In this document: positions 18,706-27,568 of the stretch, piece by piece
Layout: each line of letters opens with the position of its first letter
Position numbering within the stretch: position 1 is the stretch's first letter
NCBI RefSeq assembly: GCF_001469165.1
Contig: NZ_JABX01000019.1
Span: forward strand, 1-64,000
Reading direction: 5' to 3'
Length of the DNA: 64,000 nt
Source: Thiohalocapsa sp. ML1
GTDB taxonomy: Bacteria; Pseudomonadota; Gammaproteobacteria; Chromatiales; Chromatiaceae
Program-made: the position numbers and the translations under genes
The notes under the pieces: generated by a model
The model's database searches: none
Seen by the model: only the letters and a program-made list of their open reading frames with translations
Told to the model about the DNA's origin: nothing

Positions 18706-19644
18706 TTAAGCCCGCAGACTATGTCCCGTCAGCTTGAGAAACAGGTCTTCCAAACTAGGCGTCTCGACCCGCAGCGCCGTCAGCCCGGCGCCGATGCGCT
18801 CCAGGTAGTCGAGCACCGGCGGTACGTCGTCCGTGTGCAGCTCGATCTCGTTGTCGGCGCGGGTCGCGTAGTCGGGCAGCGGCTCGTCGGCGGGCCAGGC
18901 GTCGGCGGGCAGGCGCACGACGGCGGCGGCGAAGTGCTCGCGCACCAGCGCCATCGGCGCCCCTTGGGCGATGATGCGGCCGTGGTCGACGATGGCGATC
19001 TCGTCGCAGAGCCGCTGGGCCTCTTCCATGTAGTGCGTGGTGAGCAGCACGGTCTTGCCGCGGGCGCGCACGGTCTCAATCAGCCCCCAGAAGTTGCGCC
19101 GGGACTGCGGATCGAGCCCCGTGGTGGGCTCATCGAGAAACACCAAGTCCGGGTCGTTCACGAGCGCGATGGCGAGCAGCAGCCGCTGGCGCTGGCCGCC
19201 GGAGAGCTTGCGGGTGTCGCGGGACAGGATCTCGCGCAGATTGCAGAGCCGGATCAGCTCCTCGCGGTCCGCGGTGTGCTGGTAGAGCCGCGCGAACATG
19301 GTCAGCGACTCGCCGACGCTCTGGAAATCCTGCAACGCCGTCGCCTGAAACTGGATGCCGATCGCCTCGCGAAAGCCTTCGCCCAAGGGCTTCCCGCGGA
19401 AAAGCACCTGCCCGGCGGTGGGCTGTTGGATGCCCTCCAGCATCTCCAGCGTCGTCGTTTTGCCGGCGCCGTTCGGCCCAAGCAGGCCGAAGCACTCGCC
19501 CCGGCGCACGCCGAAGCCGATGCCGTCCACGGCCTTCACGCCTGGGAAGTGCTTCACCAGCGCCCGGGCCTCGATGAGCAGGTCCGGTGCGGCCGGTGCG
19601 GCTTCTGATGAAGCGGCCGGGATGCTGACTGGGTCTCTTTGCAT
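18706..19644 (-). CDS. ABC exporter ATPase subunit
   Basis: A 312-residue ATPase. Seen: Walker A GLLGPNGAGKTTTLEML, the Q loop (IGIQFQATAL), the signature KLSGGQRQRL and Walker B with LVFLDEPTTGLDPQSR. The C-terminal ~80 residues (LRVETPSLEDLFLKLTGHSL) are the extension seen in ATPases that serve ABC-2 permeases. The start is set at 19644 (MQRDPVSIPA); a longer frame to 19677 exists. It energises the permease encoded next in the operon. Confidence 0.92.
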   Translation of the reverse strand: MQRDPVSIPAASSEAAPAAPDLLIEARALVKHFPGVKAVDGIGFGVRRGECFGLLGPNGAGKTTTLEMLEGIQQPTAGQVLFRGKPLGEGFREAIGIQFQATALQDFQSVGESLTMFARLYQHTADREELIRLCNLREILSRDTRKLSGGQRQRLLLAIALVNDPDLVFLDEPTTGLDPQSRRNFWGLIETVRARGKTVLLTTHYMEEAQRLCDEIAIVDHGRIIAQGAPMALVREHFAAAVVRLPADAWPADEPLPDYATRADNEIELHTDDVPPVLDYLERIGAGLTALRVETPSLEDLFLKLTGHSLRA

Positions 19645-19703
19645 GCGGGCAAGGTGGGGGCGATTCGGCGCGCGCACAGCGGTGCGCCGCTACATCCGCT
19701 GAG

Positions 19704-19744
19704 ACCAAAAAAAGGCCCCGGCGCGCGGGCGCGCACCGGGGCCT
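19704..19744 (-). terminator. Rho-independent terminator for the DUF2892 gene
   Basis: A stem of AAGGCCCCGG / CCGGGGCCTT with a GC-rich loop, followed on the minus strand by a run of seven T. It lies 55 bases after the stop of the gene at 19800. Confidence 0.85.
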
Positions 19745-19799
19745 TGCTGCGTGCCTGCGCGGTGGGATTTACACGCGCGCAGCCGCCTGTCGCTGGCCG

Positions 19800-20006
19800 T
19801 TACTGGCCGGTCTTGTCACCGTCCTTGATGGTGCTGATCTTGAACGGCACGTAGGCCAGGCAAGTGCCCATGTAGGCGGTGCCGACGGCGACGGCGCCGA
19901 GGATGATCAGCAGCCAGTTCATGCCGAGGAAAAGGCCTGCCAGAATCAGCAGGGCGCCTGCGGCGTAGCGGATGTTGCGATCCTGGATACCAATGTTCTT
20001 GACCAT
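19800..20006 (-). CDS. Small DUF2892 membrane protein (YgaP-like)
   Basis: A 68-residue protein starting MVKNIGIQDRNIRYAAG, the typical DUF2892 opening, with two hydrophobic segments (ALLILAGLFLG and WLLIILGAVAVGTAYMGT) and the short CLAYVPFKIST tail. DUF2892 is found alone or fused to rhodanese domains in inner membrane proteins. The function of solo copies is unknown. I chose the ATG at 20006 because GGAGCTC precedes it at proper distance, although the frame is open to 20045. The gene has its own terminator, so it is a single-gene unit. Confidence 0.85.
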   Translation of the reverse strand: MVKNIGIQDRNIRYAAGALLILAGLFLGMNWLLIILGAVAVGTAYMGTCLAYVPFKISTIKDGDKTGQ

Positions 20007-20373
20007 CTGTAAGAGCTCCGGTTGCGTTGGTTGTTGCTTGGTCACGCGAATGTCCGCCCCGCAGTCGACTCCGCGGCGCGCGGGGAGCGCCGAAGATAAC
20101 GGCGTCCCAGGGTCGGATAGGGCGAGGATGGGTGCGCGGCACGCCGATTACCGCCAAATACCATGACGCTGACGTGGTGAGTATACTCGCCCGCGTTCCA
20201 TTAGTCCTTGCGATCCGACAATCGCGCTCAGGGCGGGACGGGTTAGGCTGCTGGGCCTCCGGACGGCAACATGCTTGATGTCGGATGGGGTCGCGCCGAC
20301 GTCGGGTTGCACCTGCGCCCGGCAGTTTTTTCAATCTTCACGCTAACCCCCTGCCAAAGCGCACGCCAAACCC

Positions 20374-21501
20374 ATGAACGGCTTCCACATGTCGCGCCTG
20401 CTGTTCTGGGCCGCGATCCTGTTCCTCGCGTCGCTGGCGGCGCGGCCCTGGCTCGATGATCTGTTCGTCAGCATCCAGGCGGAGCCGCGTGTCGTCGCCG
20501 CGCGCGGGGAGCTTGCGGGGGACGAGCAGGCGACCATCGCCATCTTCGAGACCGTGAGCCCGTCGGTGGCCTACATTGCCACCACCGCGGCGCTCGCCGG
20601 TCCGTGGACGCGCAATCTCACCGAGGTGCGCCGCGGCACCGGCTCCGGCGTGGTCTGGGACCGCAAGGGGCACGTGGTGACCAACTGGCACGTCATCGAG
20701 GAGGCCCGCAGCGCCCGCGTCGGCTTCGGCGACGGGCGTAGCTACAACGCCCAGTTCGTCGGCGCGAGCCCGGAGCATGACCTCGCCGTGCTGCGCATCG
20801 GCGCCTCTGCCGCGCGCCTTCAACCGGTCACCGTCGGCAGCAGCGCGGACCTTAAGGTGGGGCAGAAGGTGCTCGCCATCGGCAACCCCTTCGGCTTCGA
20901 CTACAGCCTCACCACCGGCGTCGTCTCGGCCATCGATCGGACCATCGCCTCCGAGCAGGCCGGCGAGATCCGCCGACTGATCCAGACCGACGCCGCCATC
21001 AACCCCGGCAACTCCGGCGGCCCACTGCTCGACAGCGCGGGCCGGCTGATCGGCATCAATACCGCCATCTTCAGCCCGTCCGGCAGCTTCTCCGGCATCG
21101 GCTTCGCCGTGCCGGTGGACACGGTGAACCGCGTCGTGCCGCAGCTCATTGCTCACGGCGAATACGTGCGCCCGCGCATCGGCTTCTACGGCGACGACGA
21201 CATCGGCCGCCCGCTGCTGGCCGAGCTGGGCATCGAAGGCGTCCTGGTGCTGCGCGTGGAGCCGCAGTCCCCGGCGGCGCGCGCCGGGCTTCAGGGTACG
21301 CATGTGTCCGGTTCCGGCGACGTCATCCCCGGCGATGTGATTCAGCGCATCGACGGCGTGCCGGTCAAGTCCATGGCCGAGCTCATCGAACGGCTGGAGG
21401 GCTACGAGGTCGGCGAAAAGGTGACGCTCGACGTGCTGCGCAACGGCGAGCGCCTCGCGATGGAGGTCACCCTCGGCGGGCGCTATGGGGAGTTGGATTG
21501 A
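20374..21501 (+). CDS. HtrA/DegS-like periplasmic serine protease
   Basis: A 375-residue envelope protease anchored by one N-terminal transmembrane segment (LLFWAAILFLASLAARPWL). The trypsin-like domain has the triad His106 (VVTNWHVIEE), Asp136 (PEHDLAVLRIG) and Ser214 (GNSGGPLLD). One PDZ domain follows (residues ~280-370, GDVIPGDVIQRIDGVPV). One PDZ and a membrane anchor fit DegS/AlgW-type regulatory proteases, which cut anti-sigma factors. No such target is nearby, so a general quality-control role is equally possible. Fragments of a second copy of its 3' half follow (21950-22255). Confidence 0.92.
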   Translation: MNGFHMSRLLFWAAILFLASLAARPWLDDLFVSIQAEPRVVAARGELAGDEQATIAIFETVSPSVAYIATTAALAGPWTRNLTEVRRGTGSGVVWDRKGHVVTNWHVIEEARSARVGFGDGRSYNAQFVGASPEHDLAVLRIGASAARLQPVTVGSSADLKVGQKVLAIGNPFGFDYSLTTGVVSAIDRTIASEQAGEIRRLIQTDAAINPGNSGGPLLDSAGRLIGINTAIFSPSGSFSGIGFAVPVDTVNRVVPQLIAHGEYVRPRIGFYGDDDIGRPLLAELGIEGVLVLRVEPQSPAARAGLQGTHVSGSGDVIPGDVIQRIDGVPVKSMAELIERLEGYEVGEKVTLDVLRNGERLAMEVTLGGRYGELD

Positions 21502-21540
21502 GCGCGCGCGACATTAACCGCATGGGATAGCGCACGCAGG

Positions 21541-21716
21541 CCATCATCGAGGTGAGCCGCCGCGGCTCCAGCTTCGACCTGGCGGCGGAGCGGATCGGGC
21601 AAGCCCGCGCGCTGCTCGCGGAGACCCGCGACCCCGCCGGGATCGATGAGCGCATCGCGAGCCTCGGCATTGACGCGGGGCTGCCGGCCGCGACCTGGCA
21701 GGCGTTGCTTGGCTAG
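21541..21716 (+). pseudogene. Orphan C-terminal coding fragment of unknown origin
   Basis: One frame reads AIIEVSRRGSSFDLAAERIG and on through RALLAETRDPAGIDERIASL to WQALLG and a TAG at 21714. The sequence looks like real protein with an alpha-helical pattern, but no start codon is seen and the 5' end meets htrA flanking DNA. I do not recognise the family. It is probably the tail of a gene lost when the htrA copy was rearranged. Confidence 0.4.
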
Positions 21717-21791
21717 CTGCTGCGGCCGGCCGACTGAAGTCGGCGCACGGGCCGGTCGAAGTCGGAGTTCCCCCTTGGAACCGCCTTTCTC

Positions 21792-21926
21792 GTAACACCG
21801 CTCCGCGGTGCTACGCGTCTCTGGGGGGGCGCTCTGCGCCCCGGTGCTTCCAGCCAGCACAGGCGCAGCCCAGGCACCGGGCGCGGAGCGCCCGGAGATG
21901 CGCGACACCGCGGGAGCGGTGTCGCG
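21792..21926. repeat. Paired REP element (REPIN-like), complete copy 1
   Basis: A 135-bp element bounded by two family-1 palindromes: TAACACCGC-tcc-GCGGTGcTA on the left and CGCGACACCGC-GGGA-GCGGTGTCGCG (21901-21926) on the right. Inside are two smaller hairpins (GGGGCGC-tct-GCGCCCC and GGGCGC-gga-GCGCCC) in mirror order. The copy at 54149-54288 has the same plan. It lies between htrA and its broken copy. Confidence 0.8.
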
Positions 21927-21949
21927 AGAAGCAACCCACGCAACTCCAG

Positions 21950-22255
21950 CGGCTCGCTGCTGGACGGCGCGGGTCGGCTCTCGGCATCAACATCGCCATC
22001 TTCCACGCGTCGGGCAGTTTCTCCGGCAGCGGGCGCCGGTCTCCAAAACACCCGCGTGTCGGGCGTCGGCGACGTGATCCCGGGCGATGTCTTTCAGCGT
22101 ATCGACGGCGCGCCGGTTGAGTCCATGGCAGAGCCCATCGAACGGCTGGAGGCTACGGGGTCGGCGAGAAGGTAACGATCGAAGTTCTGCACAACGGCGA
22201 GCGCCTGACGATGGCGGTCAACTTCGGCGGGCGCTATGGGGGGGGCGATTGCGGG
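21950..22255 (+). pseudogene. Broken tandem copy of the htrA 3' half
   Basis: The DNA repeats htrA code from about LLDSAGRLIGINTAIF to the end. It matches the htrA protease tail up to the GSFSG region (about 22023). It then skips most of the protease/PDZ linker and resumes at SGSGDVIPGDVIQRIDG, running to the GGRYGE terminus. Several frameshifts and substitutions interrupt it. It lacks the N-terminal anchor and catalytic His/Asp region. It is clearly a decayed duplicate, separated from the intact gene by an unrelated fragment and a REP element. Confidence 0.8.
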
Positions 22256-22307
22256 CGGCGAGTGTATGGGCGGGCCTTGAGCGCAACCGCGATGGCCGCT
22301 GTCGCGC

Positions 22308-22862
22308 TCAGGTTACGCCGACAGCGGAAATCAACCCATGTCTCAGTGCTCCATCATCATTGGTTACGGTGACCGCGGTCGGCTTCAGCCCCCACACCCT
22401 CACGAGCGGCCGCAGGGCCTTGTTCAGCATGTCGTTCAGAGGCGGCAGCCATTTTTCGCGGTGCCCCTTCACGATCAGCACCAGCTTGATGTCTACCGCG
22501 CCCGGATCAACGGCCTGAAACTGGTCGGGCAACTCCGCGAGCGCGTCGGCATGGCGACCGAGTCGCATGGCAAAGAACAGCGACAACGAATCCGCCAGCT
22601 TGCACCGGATGCGCTCGACGTTCTTCTCGAAATCCGCTCGGCTGGTGGGGCGCGGGAAGCTCTGCTTCGCCTCGATGATCCAGATCGCGGGCGTCCTGTC
22701 CTCCGACGAGCCCCTGAGCAGCAGCATTTCGGCCACCTTGACGCCGCTGCCATCTCCGCTCATCGCTTGATAGAGACAACTCTTTTCGATGCGGAATGCG
22801 CAGCCGGGCGGAAACGGCCCGAACGTCATGCCCGATTCTTCGAAGGGCTCCGGGTTCGTCAT
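22308..22862 (-). CDS. Small partner of AAA ATPase, possible PD-(D/E)XK-type nuclease
   Basis: A 184-residue protein of no family I recognise. It starts at 22862, its ATG overlapping the ATPase stop in an ATGA quartet, so the two are translationally coupled. The segment VKVAEMLLLRG followed by AIWIIEAKQSF looks like the E...(D/E)xK core of PD-(D/E)XK nucleases. The remainder is alpha/beta with a late hydrophobic strand (VDIKLVLIVKGH). No transmembrane segment. A nuclease role in a defence pair with the ATPase is inference from this motif and the gene arrangement; a non-catalytic partner is possible. Confidence 0.6.
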   Translation of the reverse strand: MTNPEPFEESGMTFGPFPPGCAFRIEKSCLYQAMSGDGSGVKVAEMLLLRGSSEDRTPAIWIIEAKQSFPRPTSRADFEKNVERIRCKLADSLSLFFAMRLGRHADALAELPDQFQAVDPGAVDIKLVLIVKGHREKWLPPLNDMLNKALRPLVRVWGLKPTAVTVTNDDGALRHGLISAVGVT

Positions 22863-23875
22863 GCGAGGCTGACCTCGACCTCTTGTTCGTAGAGCCGAAT
22901 CGACTCGTCGATGATCGGGTTGTCCGGCATGCCATCGCGCAGGTCTGCCGCGAGCCATCCGACATCGGCCGCGTGCGACATGATCGGGATCGACATGCCC
23001 TCCTGCTGCGCAATGAGGAACAGCTTCTTGACCACGAAGTAGGAGTGGCTGGCGACAAAGAACTGAATGCCCCGGCGTGCGAGCACGCCGATGATGTCGA
23101 GCAGCTTCGAGATTGCTACGGGGTGCAGGGCAGACTCGGGCTCGTCGATGAAGATGACTGACTCCGGGCTCAGGTAGCGGTTGCCCAGCAGCGTATCAAG
23201 AATGGCGATCTTCTTGGTCCCTTCGGACGTAACGCCGATGGGAAACTTCTGATTGCCGCGCCGGAAGTACCACTTCTCGCCATCCGTGTCGTACTCGACC
23301 TTGCCGTTCAAGAGCTCTTCCAGACTGGCCCGCGATTGCGCAAACTCCGCAAAATTGCGCCCGCGCGTCGGCGAGACCCGCAGCGCGCGGGCAAGGTCGA
23401 GATAGGTGTCATCGAAGCCGAACGCCTTATCCTGCTCGCGGGACTCAAGAATGACAGAATGCAGCGACAGCACCTCCTTCGCCGGAAGAAACACGGAATT
23501 GCTGTCAAGCCTGGGCGCGCTGCTCGCGATTTGGGAGATCTGCTTGGTGGTGTCCTTGCCGAATTGGTAGGAAAATGCTTCCTCGCCCAGCGTCATCGCG
23601 AAGGCCAGCGGCGCATCCGCGCCTTTGGTCACGAGGTCGCCAATGCGATCCGGCTGAAAGGTCCAATAGAGCTTCTGCCAGAGGATATCGGCGAGGGAGC
23701 TCTGATCCGCACCGCGGCGGAAGCCCTCCAGCGTGCGCATGGCAACGTACAGCGCCTTCAGCAGAAAGGTCTTGCCCGAGCCGTTCTCACCGATCACCAA
23801 GTTGATCGGCCCGAGCCCCGCCCATGCGACATCGTGCATGGGGCCGAAATTGCGCAGATTCGTAGACTCTATCAC
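22859..23875 (-). CDS. AAA (SMC/ABC-like) ATPase, OLD/AAA_15-type
   Basis: A 338-residue ATPase of the group that includes OLD, RecF-like and many defence ATPases. It opens MIESTNLRNFGPMHDVAW with Walker A VIGENGSGKTFLLKALY. The signature-like segment GVTSEGTKKIAIL precedes Walker B in SVIFIDEPESALHP, followed by the His switch FFVASHSYF. It starts with GTG at 23875 behind an AGGAG site. The coupled small gene downstream resembles a nuclease. This organisation (AAA_15 ATPase plus effector) is common in anti-phage systems such as PARIS or Septu, but the partner matches neither. It is therefore a candidate undescribed system. Confidence 0.82.
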   Translation of the reverse strand: MIESTNLRNFGPMHDVAWAGLGPINLVIGENGSGKTFLLKALYVAMRTLEGFRRGADQSSLADILWQKLYWTFQPDRIGDLVTKGADAPLAFAMTLGEEAFSYQFGKDTTKQISQIASSAPRLDSNSVFLPAKEVLSLHSVILESREQDKAFGFDDTYLDLARALRVSPTRGRNFAEFAQSRASLEELLNGKVEYDTDGEKWYFRRGNQKFPIGVTSEGTKKIAILDTLLGNRYLSPESVIFIDEPESALHPVAISKLLDIIGVLARRGIQFFVASHSYFVVKKLFLIAQQEGMSIPIMSHAADVGWLAADLRDGMPDNPIIDESIRLYEQEVEVSLA

Positions 23876-24152
23876 GTGTCACTCCTGTGCCTGCCCTTTG
23901 AGCGCTTGCGGTCACGGGGATGATAGCGCAACCCGCACGTGGATCTCGGGGGGCGGTGCAGGACGCCGGCCAGCAGCCCCGAGCCCGCGAGCATCACGAC
24001 GGCATTGCGGTCAAGCCGGCGCAGGCTGCATCACCGCTGCAACTCATCGACTCGCGGTTCTTGATAAGACGCAACTCAACGAATCGACGCACGATGGCGT
24101 CGACGGTGGCTCTGCGGTTCTGATGGCGGTGAGCCGATGGGCGGAGTCGGCG

Positions 24153-25274
24153 CTACCACGCGACCTCATAAGCACTGCTCCTGCCGCCCTTGCCGGCGGG
24201 CAGCAGGCAGCCCTTCGCGACCAGATCGGCCAGCTCGCGGTAGGCGGTGGCGCGGCTGGTGCTGGTGAGGCCCATGTACTTGCGGGTGTTGATGCCGCCC
24301 TCGAAGCCGCCGGGGCCGGCGTCGAGCAGCCGGTTGAGCACCTTGCGCTGGCGCTCGTTGAGAGCGGTGCCCTGGTGCCGCAGCCAGAAGCGGGCCTTGG
24401 CCAGGGTGGTGGCGACGGTCTGCTCGGCTTGGTCCGCTGCGGCCTCCACCTGTTGCAGGAACCAGGCGAGCCAGTCTGACACGTCCAAGCCATCGCGCTG
24501 GGTCTGTTCGAGGATGGTGTAGTAGGCCTCGCGCTGGCGCAGGAATTGCGCCGAGAGGCTGAACAGGCGCATCGGCTGCGCTTCGTCCCGGCACAGCAGC
24601 ATGTCGGTGAGCGCCCGCGCCAGGCGGCCGTTGCCGTCTTCAAAGGGGTGCAGCGTGATGAACCAGAGGTGGGCGATGCCGGCGCGAAGCAGACCGTCGA
24701 GCGTGGCGGGCGGTTCGCTGATCCAGGCCAGACATGCGGCCAGCGCCGCCTCCAGCCCGTCGCGCGGCGGCGCAACGAAGTGCACCCGCTCCTTGTCGAT
24801 GGCACCGGCGACGACCTGCATCGGTGCGTCACCCCGCAGTGCGCCCGCTCGAATCGCGTGGAGCCCGGAATAGCCGGTCGGGAACAGAGCCGCCTGCCAG
24901 CCGCAGAGACGTTCCACCGTCAACGGCTGGTCGTGGTGGCGGGTCGCATCCAGCAGGACGTCGATTAGGCCGTCCACGGCGCGGCTCGGCGTCGGCGGCC
25001 CGGCCGTCGGGAGCCCCAGGCGGCGGGCGACGGAGGAGCGCACGGCGGCGGGGTCGAGCCGCTCGCCCTCGATGGCGCTGGTGGTGACGCCGTCTTCCAC
25101 CAGGATGGCGGCCACGGCCTCCCGGGTGAGGTCAGTGTCCAGCAGGCGGGCGGCGCCGAGCACCTTGCCTTGGCTGAGACGGGCGCGGGCAAGCAGCGGC
25201 GCAAGACGCGCGTCGTCCCAGCGAAAGCGGGGCCAGTCGGGCTGCTGCCAGATCCAGGTCGGACGCGCTTGCAC
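24153..25274 (-). CDS. Fic-domain protein (class II)
   Basis: A 373-residue Fic protein. The active-site motif HPFEDGNGRLAR is intact, so it should transfer AMP (or another nucleotide) to a target protein. An inhibitory helix motif TSAIEGE lies upstream in the same chain, which makes it a class II Fic with built-in autoinhibition. The C-terminal ~90 residues (LLDAGPGGFEGGINTRKYMGL...ATAYRELADLV) form a winged-helix domain, often seen in solo Fic proteins and used for DNA binding or autoregulation. No antitoxin gene is next to it. Targets are unknown. Confidence 0.92.
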   Translation of the reverse strand: MQARPTWIWQQPDWPRFRWDDARLAPLLARARLSQGKVLGAARLLDTDLTREAVAAILVEDGVTTSAIEGERLDPAAVRSSVARRLGLPTAGPPTPSRAVDGLIDVLLDATRHHDQPLTVERLCGWQAALFPTGYSGLHAIRAGALRGDAPMQVVAGAIDKERVHFVAPPRDGLEAALAACLAWISEPPATLDGLLRAGIAHLWFITLHPFEDGNGRLARALTDMLLCRDEAQPMRLFSLSAQFLRQREAYYTILEQTQRDGLDVSDWLAWFLQQVEAAADQAEQTVATTLAKARFWLRHQGTALNERQRKVLNRLLDAGPGGFEGGINTRKYMGLTSTSRATAYRELADLVAKGCLLPAGKGGRSSAYEVAW

Positions 25275-25379
25275 GGGGGATTCGCTCCAGAAGCTGAAGC
25301 GATTGTGGGCGGCAATCGCTTCAGGGGCAAGCGTTGGGGATGCCGGGTGGCTGCAAACGGGCGCCCTCGCGGCGCTTTC

Positions 25380-26945
25380 TCAACCCAACAGCGGAAAGCT
25401 CACGGCGATGGCGCTCGCAAACGCGAAGGCATTGGTCACGGCGGCCACCAGCGGCTGGCCGGTGCGGCGGTAGATCCAGCCGCTGAAGAGGCCGTAGACC
25501 ACGAACAGCATCAGGATGGCCGGGATGATGATGACCAGGAAGAACAACTCGTTCAGGTTCAGCGCCACGGCCAGCATCAGCGACACCAGGAACAGCAGCT
25601 TGGTGAAGGCATAGCCGAGCTGGGCGGCGTGGGGGCCGCGCGTCAGCCATTCATCGGCGGTGAACCAGATCAGCGTGCCTGCGAACAGCGCCGCAACGGT
25701 GCCGAGCCGGTGCGGCGCGGGCAGGTAGCTTGAGACGAACAGGTCCGTCGGCAGCGACAGCGCGAGCATCTCGAACAGCGCCACGAGCGCGATGGCGCCG
25801 AGCAGTGCCGCGACGGACGCGCCGCCCAGCCTCGGCAGGGCGCCGGCACGCCACAAGAGCGCCAGCGTCAGCAGCCCGTAGAGCCCGAAGTGCAGCGCGA
25901 TGTAGTCGCCGATGGCGATGGCCAGGAAGTCCGTCGGCATCGGCCAGAGCAGCACCGGCGTCAGCACCGCGGGCAGCACCGCGATGGGCCAGAAGCGTCG
26001 CCAGCCCCAGTCGGTCGCCATGCCGGCGCCTTGGCGCGCCGCGGACACGATCGGCAGCTTGAGCGCCAGTGGCCAGGCCAACAGCAGCACGCCCAGGTAA
26101 TAGAGCCCCAGCCAGGGGCCGCGGTGGTCGATGCCGGCGTCAGCCGCGTCCGCGGCGCCGGCGCGGCCGAAGACGGCGTCCAGCCAGTCCAGCCCGGCGC
26201 GCAGCGACGCGGCGCTGTAGAGCACGCCGATGTGCTCGACGGCGTCGGCGATGACCAGCCGGCGCGCGCTGCCGTCGTCCATGCTGCCGTAGGTGACGTC
26301 GGCGTCTACTCTCTCCGGATCGATGCCGGCGACGGCGGCCACCGCCTCGCGGCCCTGGTCTTGGATAATGCCGGGCTCCCACTCTCCGTAGACGAAGAGC
26401 AGGTTCACCAGCGGCAACTGGTCCAGCGGCAGGGACAGGTAGGGCGACACCGCGACGATGGCGTCCACGCCGGGGTGCGCGCTCGCGTAACGGGTGGCGA
26501 TGTCGCCGGCCATGGAGTGCCCGAGCAGCGCGAGCCCGTCGTCACCGCCCGGCAGGTCGCGGGCGTAGTCCACCACATCGGACAGCGACGCCAGCAGCGC
26601 ATCGGCACGCTCCGGCTCGCCGATCTCACCGCCGAGCGGCGCGGTGTTGCGGCCATGGCCCGGAAAGTCGAACACCACGGCACGGTAGCCGTTGCGGGCG
26701 AGGGTCGCCGCGAAGGGGTGCATGAGCTGGCGCGAGCCCGCGAAGCCGTGGGCGACGACGACGACTGGCCCCGGCGCTGCGCACTTGGCCTGAAAAAGCG
26801 TCACCGGCGCGCTGCCGACGCGGGTGCTGTCGATGTCGAGTCCGCCGCGGGCATCGATGAGCCCGGCGAGCCCTGCCAGCATCAGCGCGAGCCCGGCCAC
26901 CGCCGCCACCGCGTGCGCGAGATGCCACCGGGATGCCACGGGCAC
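25380..26945 (-). CDS. Alpha/beta hydrolase fused to a multi-pass membrane domain
   Basis: About 520 residues. A single transmembrane anchor (HAVAAVAGLALMLAGLAGLI) is followed by an alpha/beta hydrolase domain with VVVVAHGFAGSRQLMHPF, VFDFPGHGRNT and the nucleophile elbow LLGHSMAGDIA. The second half has about seven hydrophobic segments, starting at LGLYYLGVLLLAWPL. This fusion is seen in some uncharacterised envelope hydrolases; a lipid or ester substrate near the membrane is inferred. The start is uncertain: the long frame to 27245 only shadows fabA, and I prefer the GTG at 26945 just after fabA. GTG at 26939 is equally possible. Confidence 0.75.
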   Translation of the reverse strand: MPVASRWHLAHAVAAVAGLALMLAGLAGLIDARGGLDIDSTRVGSAPVTLFQAKCAAPGPVVVVAHGFAGSRQLMHPFAATLARNGYRAVVFDFPGHGRNTAPLGGEIGEPERADALLASLSDVVDYARDLPGGDDGLALLGHSMAGDIATRYASAHPGVDAIVAVSPYLSLPLDQLPLVNLLFVYGEWEPGIIQDQGREAVAAVAGIDPERVDADVTYGSMDDGSARRLVIADAVEHIGVLYSAASLRAGLDWLDAVFGRAGAADAADAGIDHRGPWLGLYYLGVLLLAWPLALKLPIVSAARQGAGMATDWGWRRFWPIAVLPAVLTPVLLWPMPTDFLAIAIGDYIALHFGLYGLLTLALLWRAGALPRLGGASVAALLGAIALVALFEMLALSLPTDLFVSSYLPAPHRLGTVAALFAGTLIWFTADEWLTRGPHAAQLGYAFTKLLFLVSLMLAVALNLNELFFLVIIIPAILMLFVVYGLFSGWIYRRTGQPLVAAVTNAFAFASAIAVSFPLLG

Positions 26946-26986
26946 TCGGTTGGGTGTGGTGGGCTGCAGCACGGGGGCGGGCCGCG

Positions 26987-27502
26987 TCAGAAGCCCTCGG
27001 TGGACGTGAAGAGCCCGACGCGCAGGTCCTTCGCGGTGTAGATCTCCCGGCCGTCCACGTCCATGACGCCGTCGCCGATGCCGAGCACGAGCTTGCGCGT
27101 GATGACCCGCTTCATGCAGATGCGGTAGGTGACCTTGCTGGCCGTTGGCAGCACCTGGCCGGTGAACTTGACCTCGCCGACGCCGAGCGCCCGGCCGTGG
27201 CCGGGGTTGCCGATCCACGCGAGATAAAATCCGACGATCTGCCACATGGCATCGAGCCCCAGGCAGCCCGGCATGACCGGGTCGCCCGGGAAGTGGCAGC
27301 CGAAAAACCAGAGCTCCGGCTGGATGTCCAGCTCCGCGACGATCTCGCCCTTGCCGTAGGCGCCGCCGTGGTCGGCGATGTGGGTGATGCGGTCCATCAT
27401 CAGCATGTTGGGCACCGGCAACTGCGCGTTGCCGGGGCCGAACATGTCGCCATAGCCGCAGGCGAGCAACTGCTCGCGGTCGAAGGATTCGGTTCTGCTC
27501 AT
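26987..27502 (-). CDS. fabA: 3-hydroxydecanoyl-ACP dehydratase/isomerase FabA
   Basis: Makes the branch point for unsaturated fatty acids: dehydrates 3-hydroxydecanoyl-ACP and isomerises trans-2 to cis-3-decenoyl-ACP. The 171-residue protein is full length. The active-site pair His70 ([16 protein letters not shown]) and Asp84 (GLDAMWQ) falls at the E. coli numbering. The usual partner fabB is not adjacent; instead a hydrolase gene follows after about 40 bp. Confidence 0.97.
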   Translation of the reverse strand: MSRTESFDREQLLACGYGDMFGPGNAQLPVPNMLMMDRITHIADHGGAYGKGEIVAELDIQPELWFFGCHFPGDPVMPGCLGLDAMWQIVGFYLAWIGNPGHGRALGVGEVKFTGQVLPTASKVTYRICMKRVITRKLVLGIGDGVMDVDGREIYTAKDLRVGLFTSTEGF

Positions 27503-27568
27503 GCGGGGTCCCAGGTGAGTGGCGCGCGGCAGGCTCGCCGCGGCGCGGGGCGGGCGGGGCGGCTCGTG

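Noticed and set aside
26946-27245. N-terminal 100-residue extension of the alpha/beta hydrolase
   Set aside because: This part only shadows the fabA reading frame and is Arg/His/Gly-rich nonsense.
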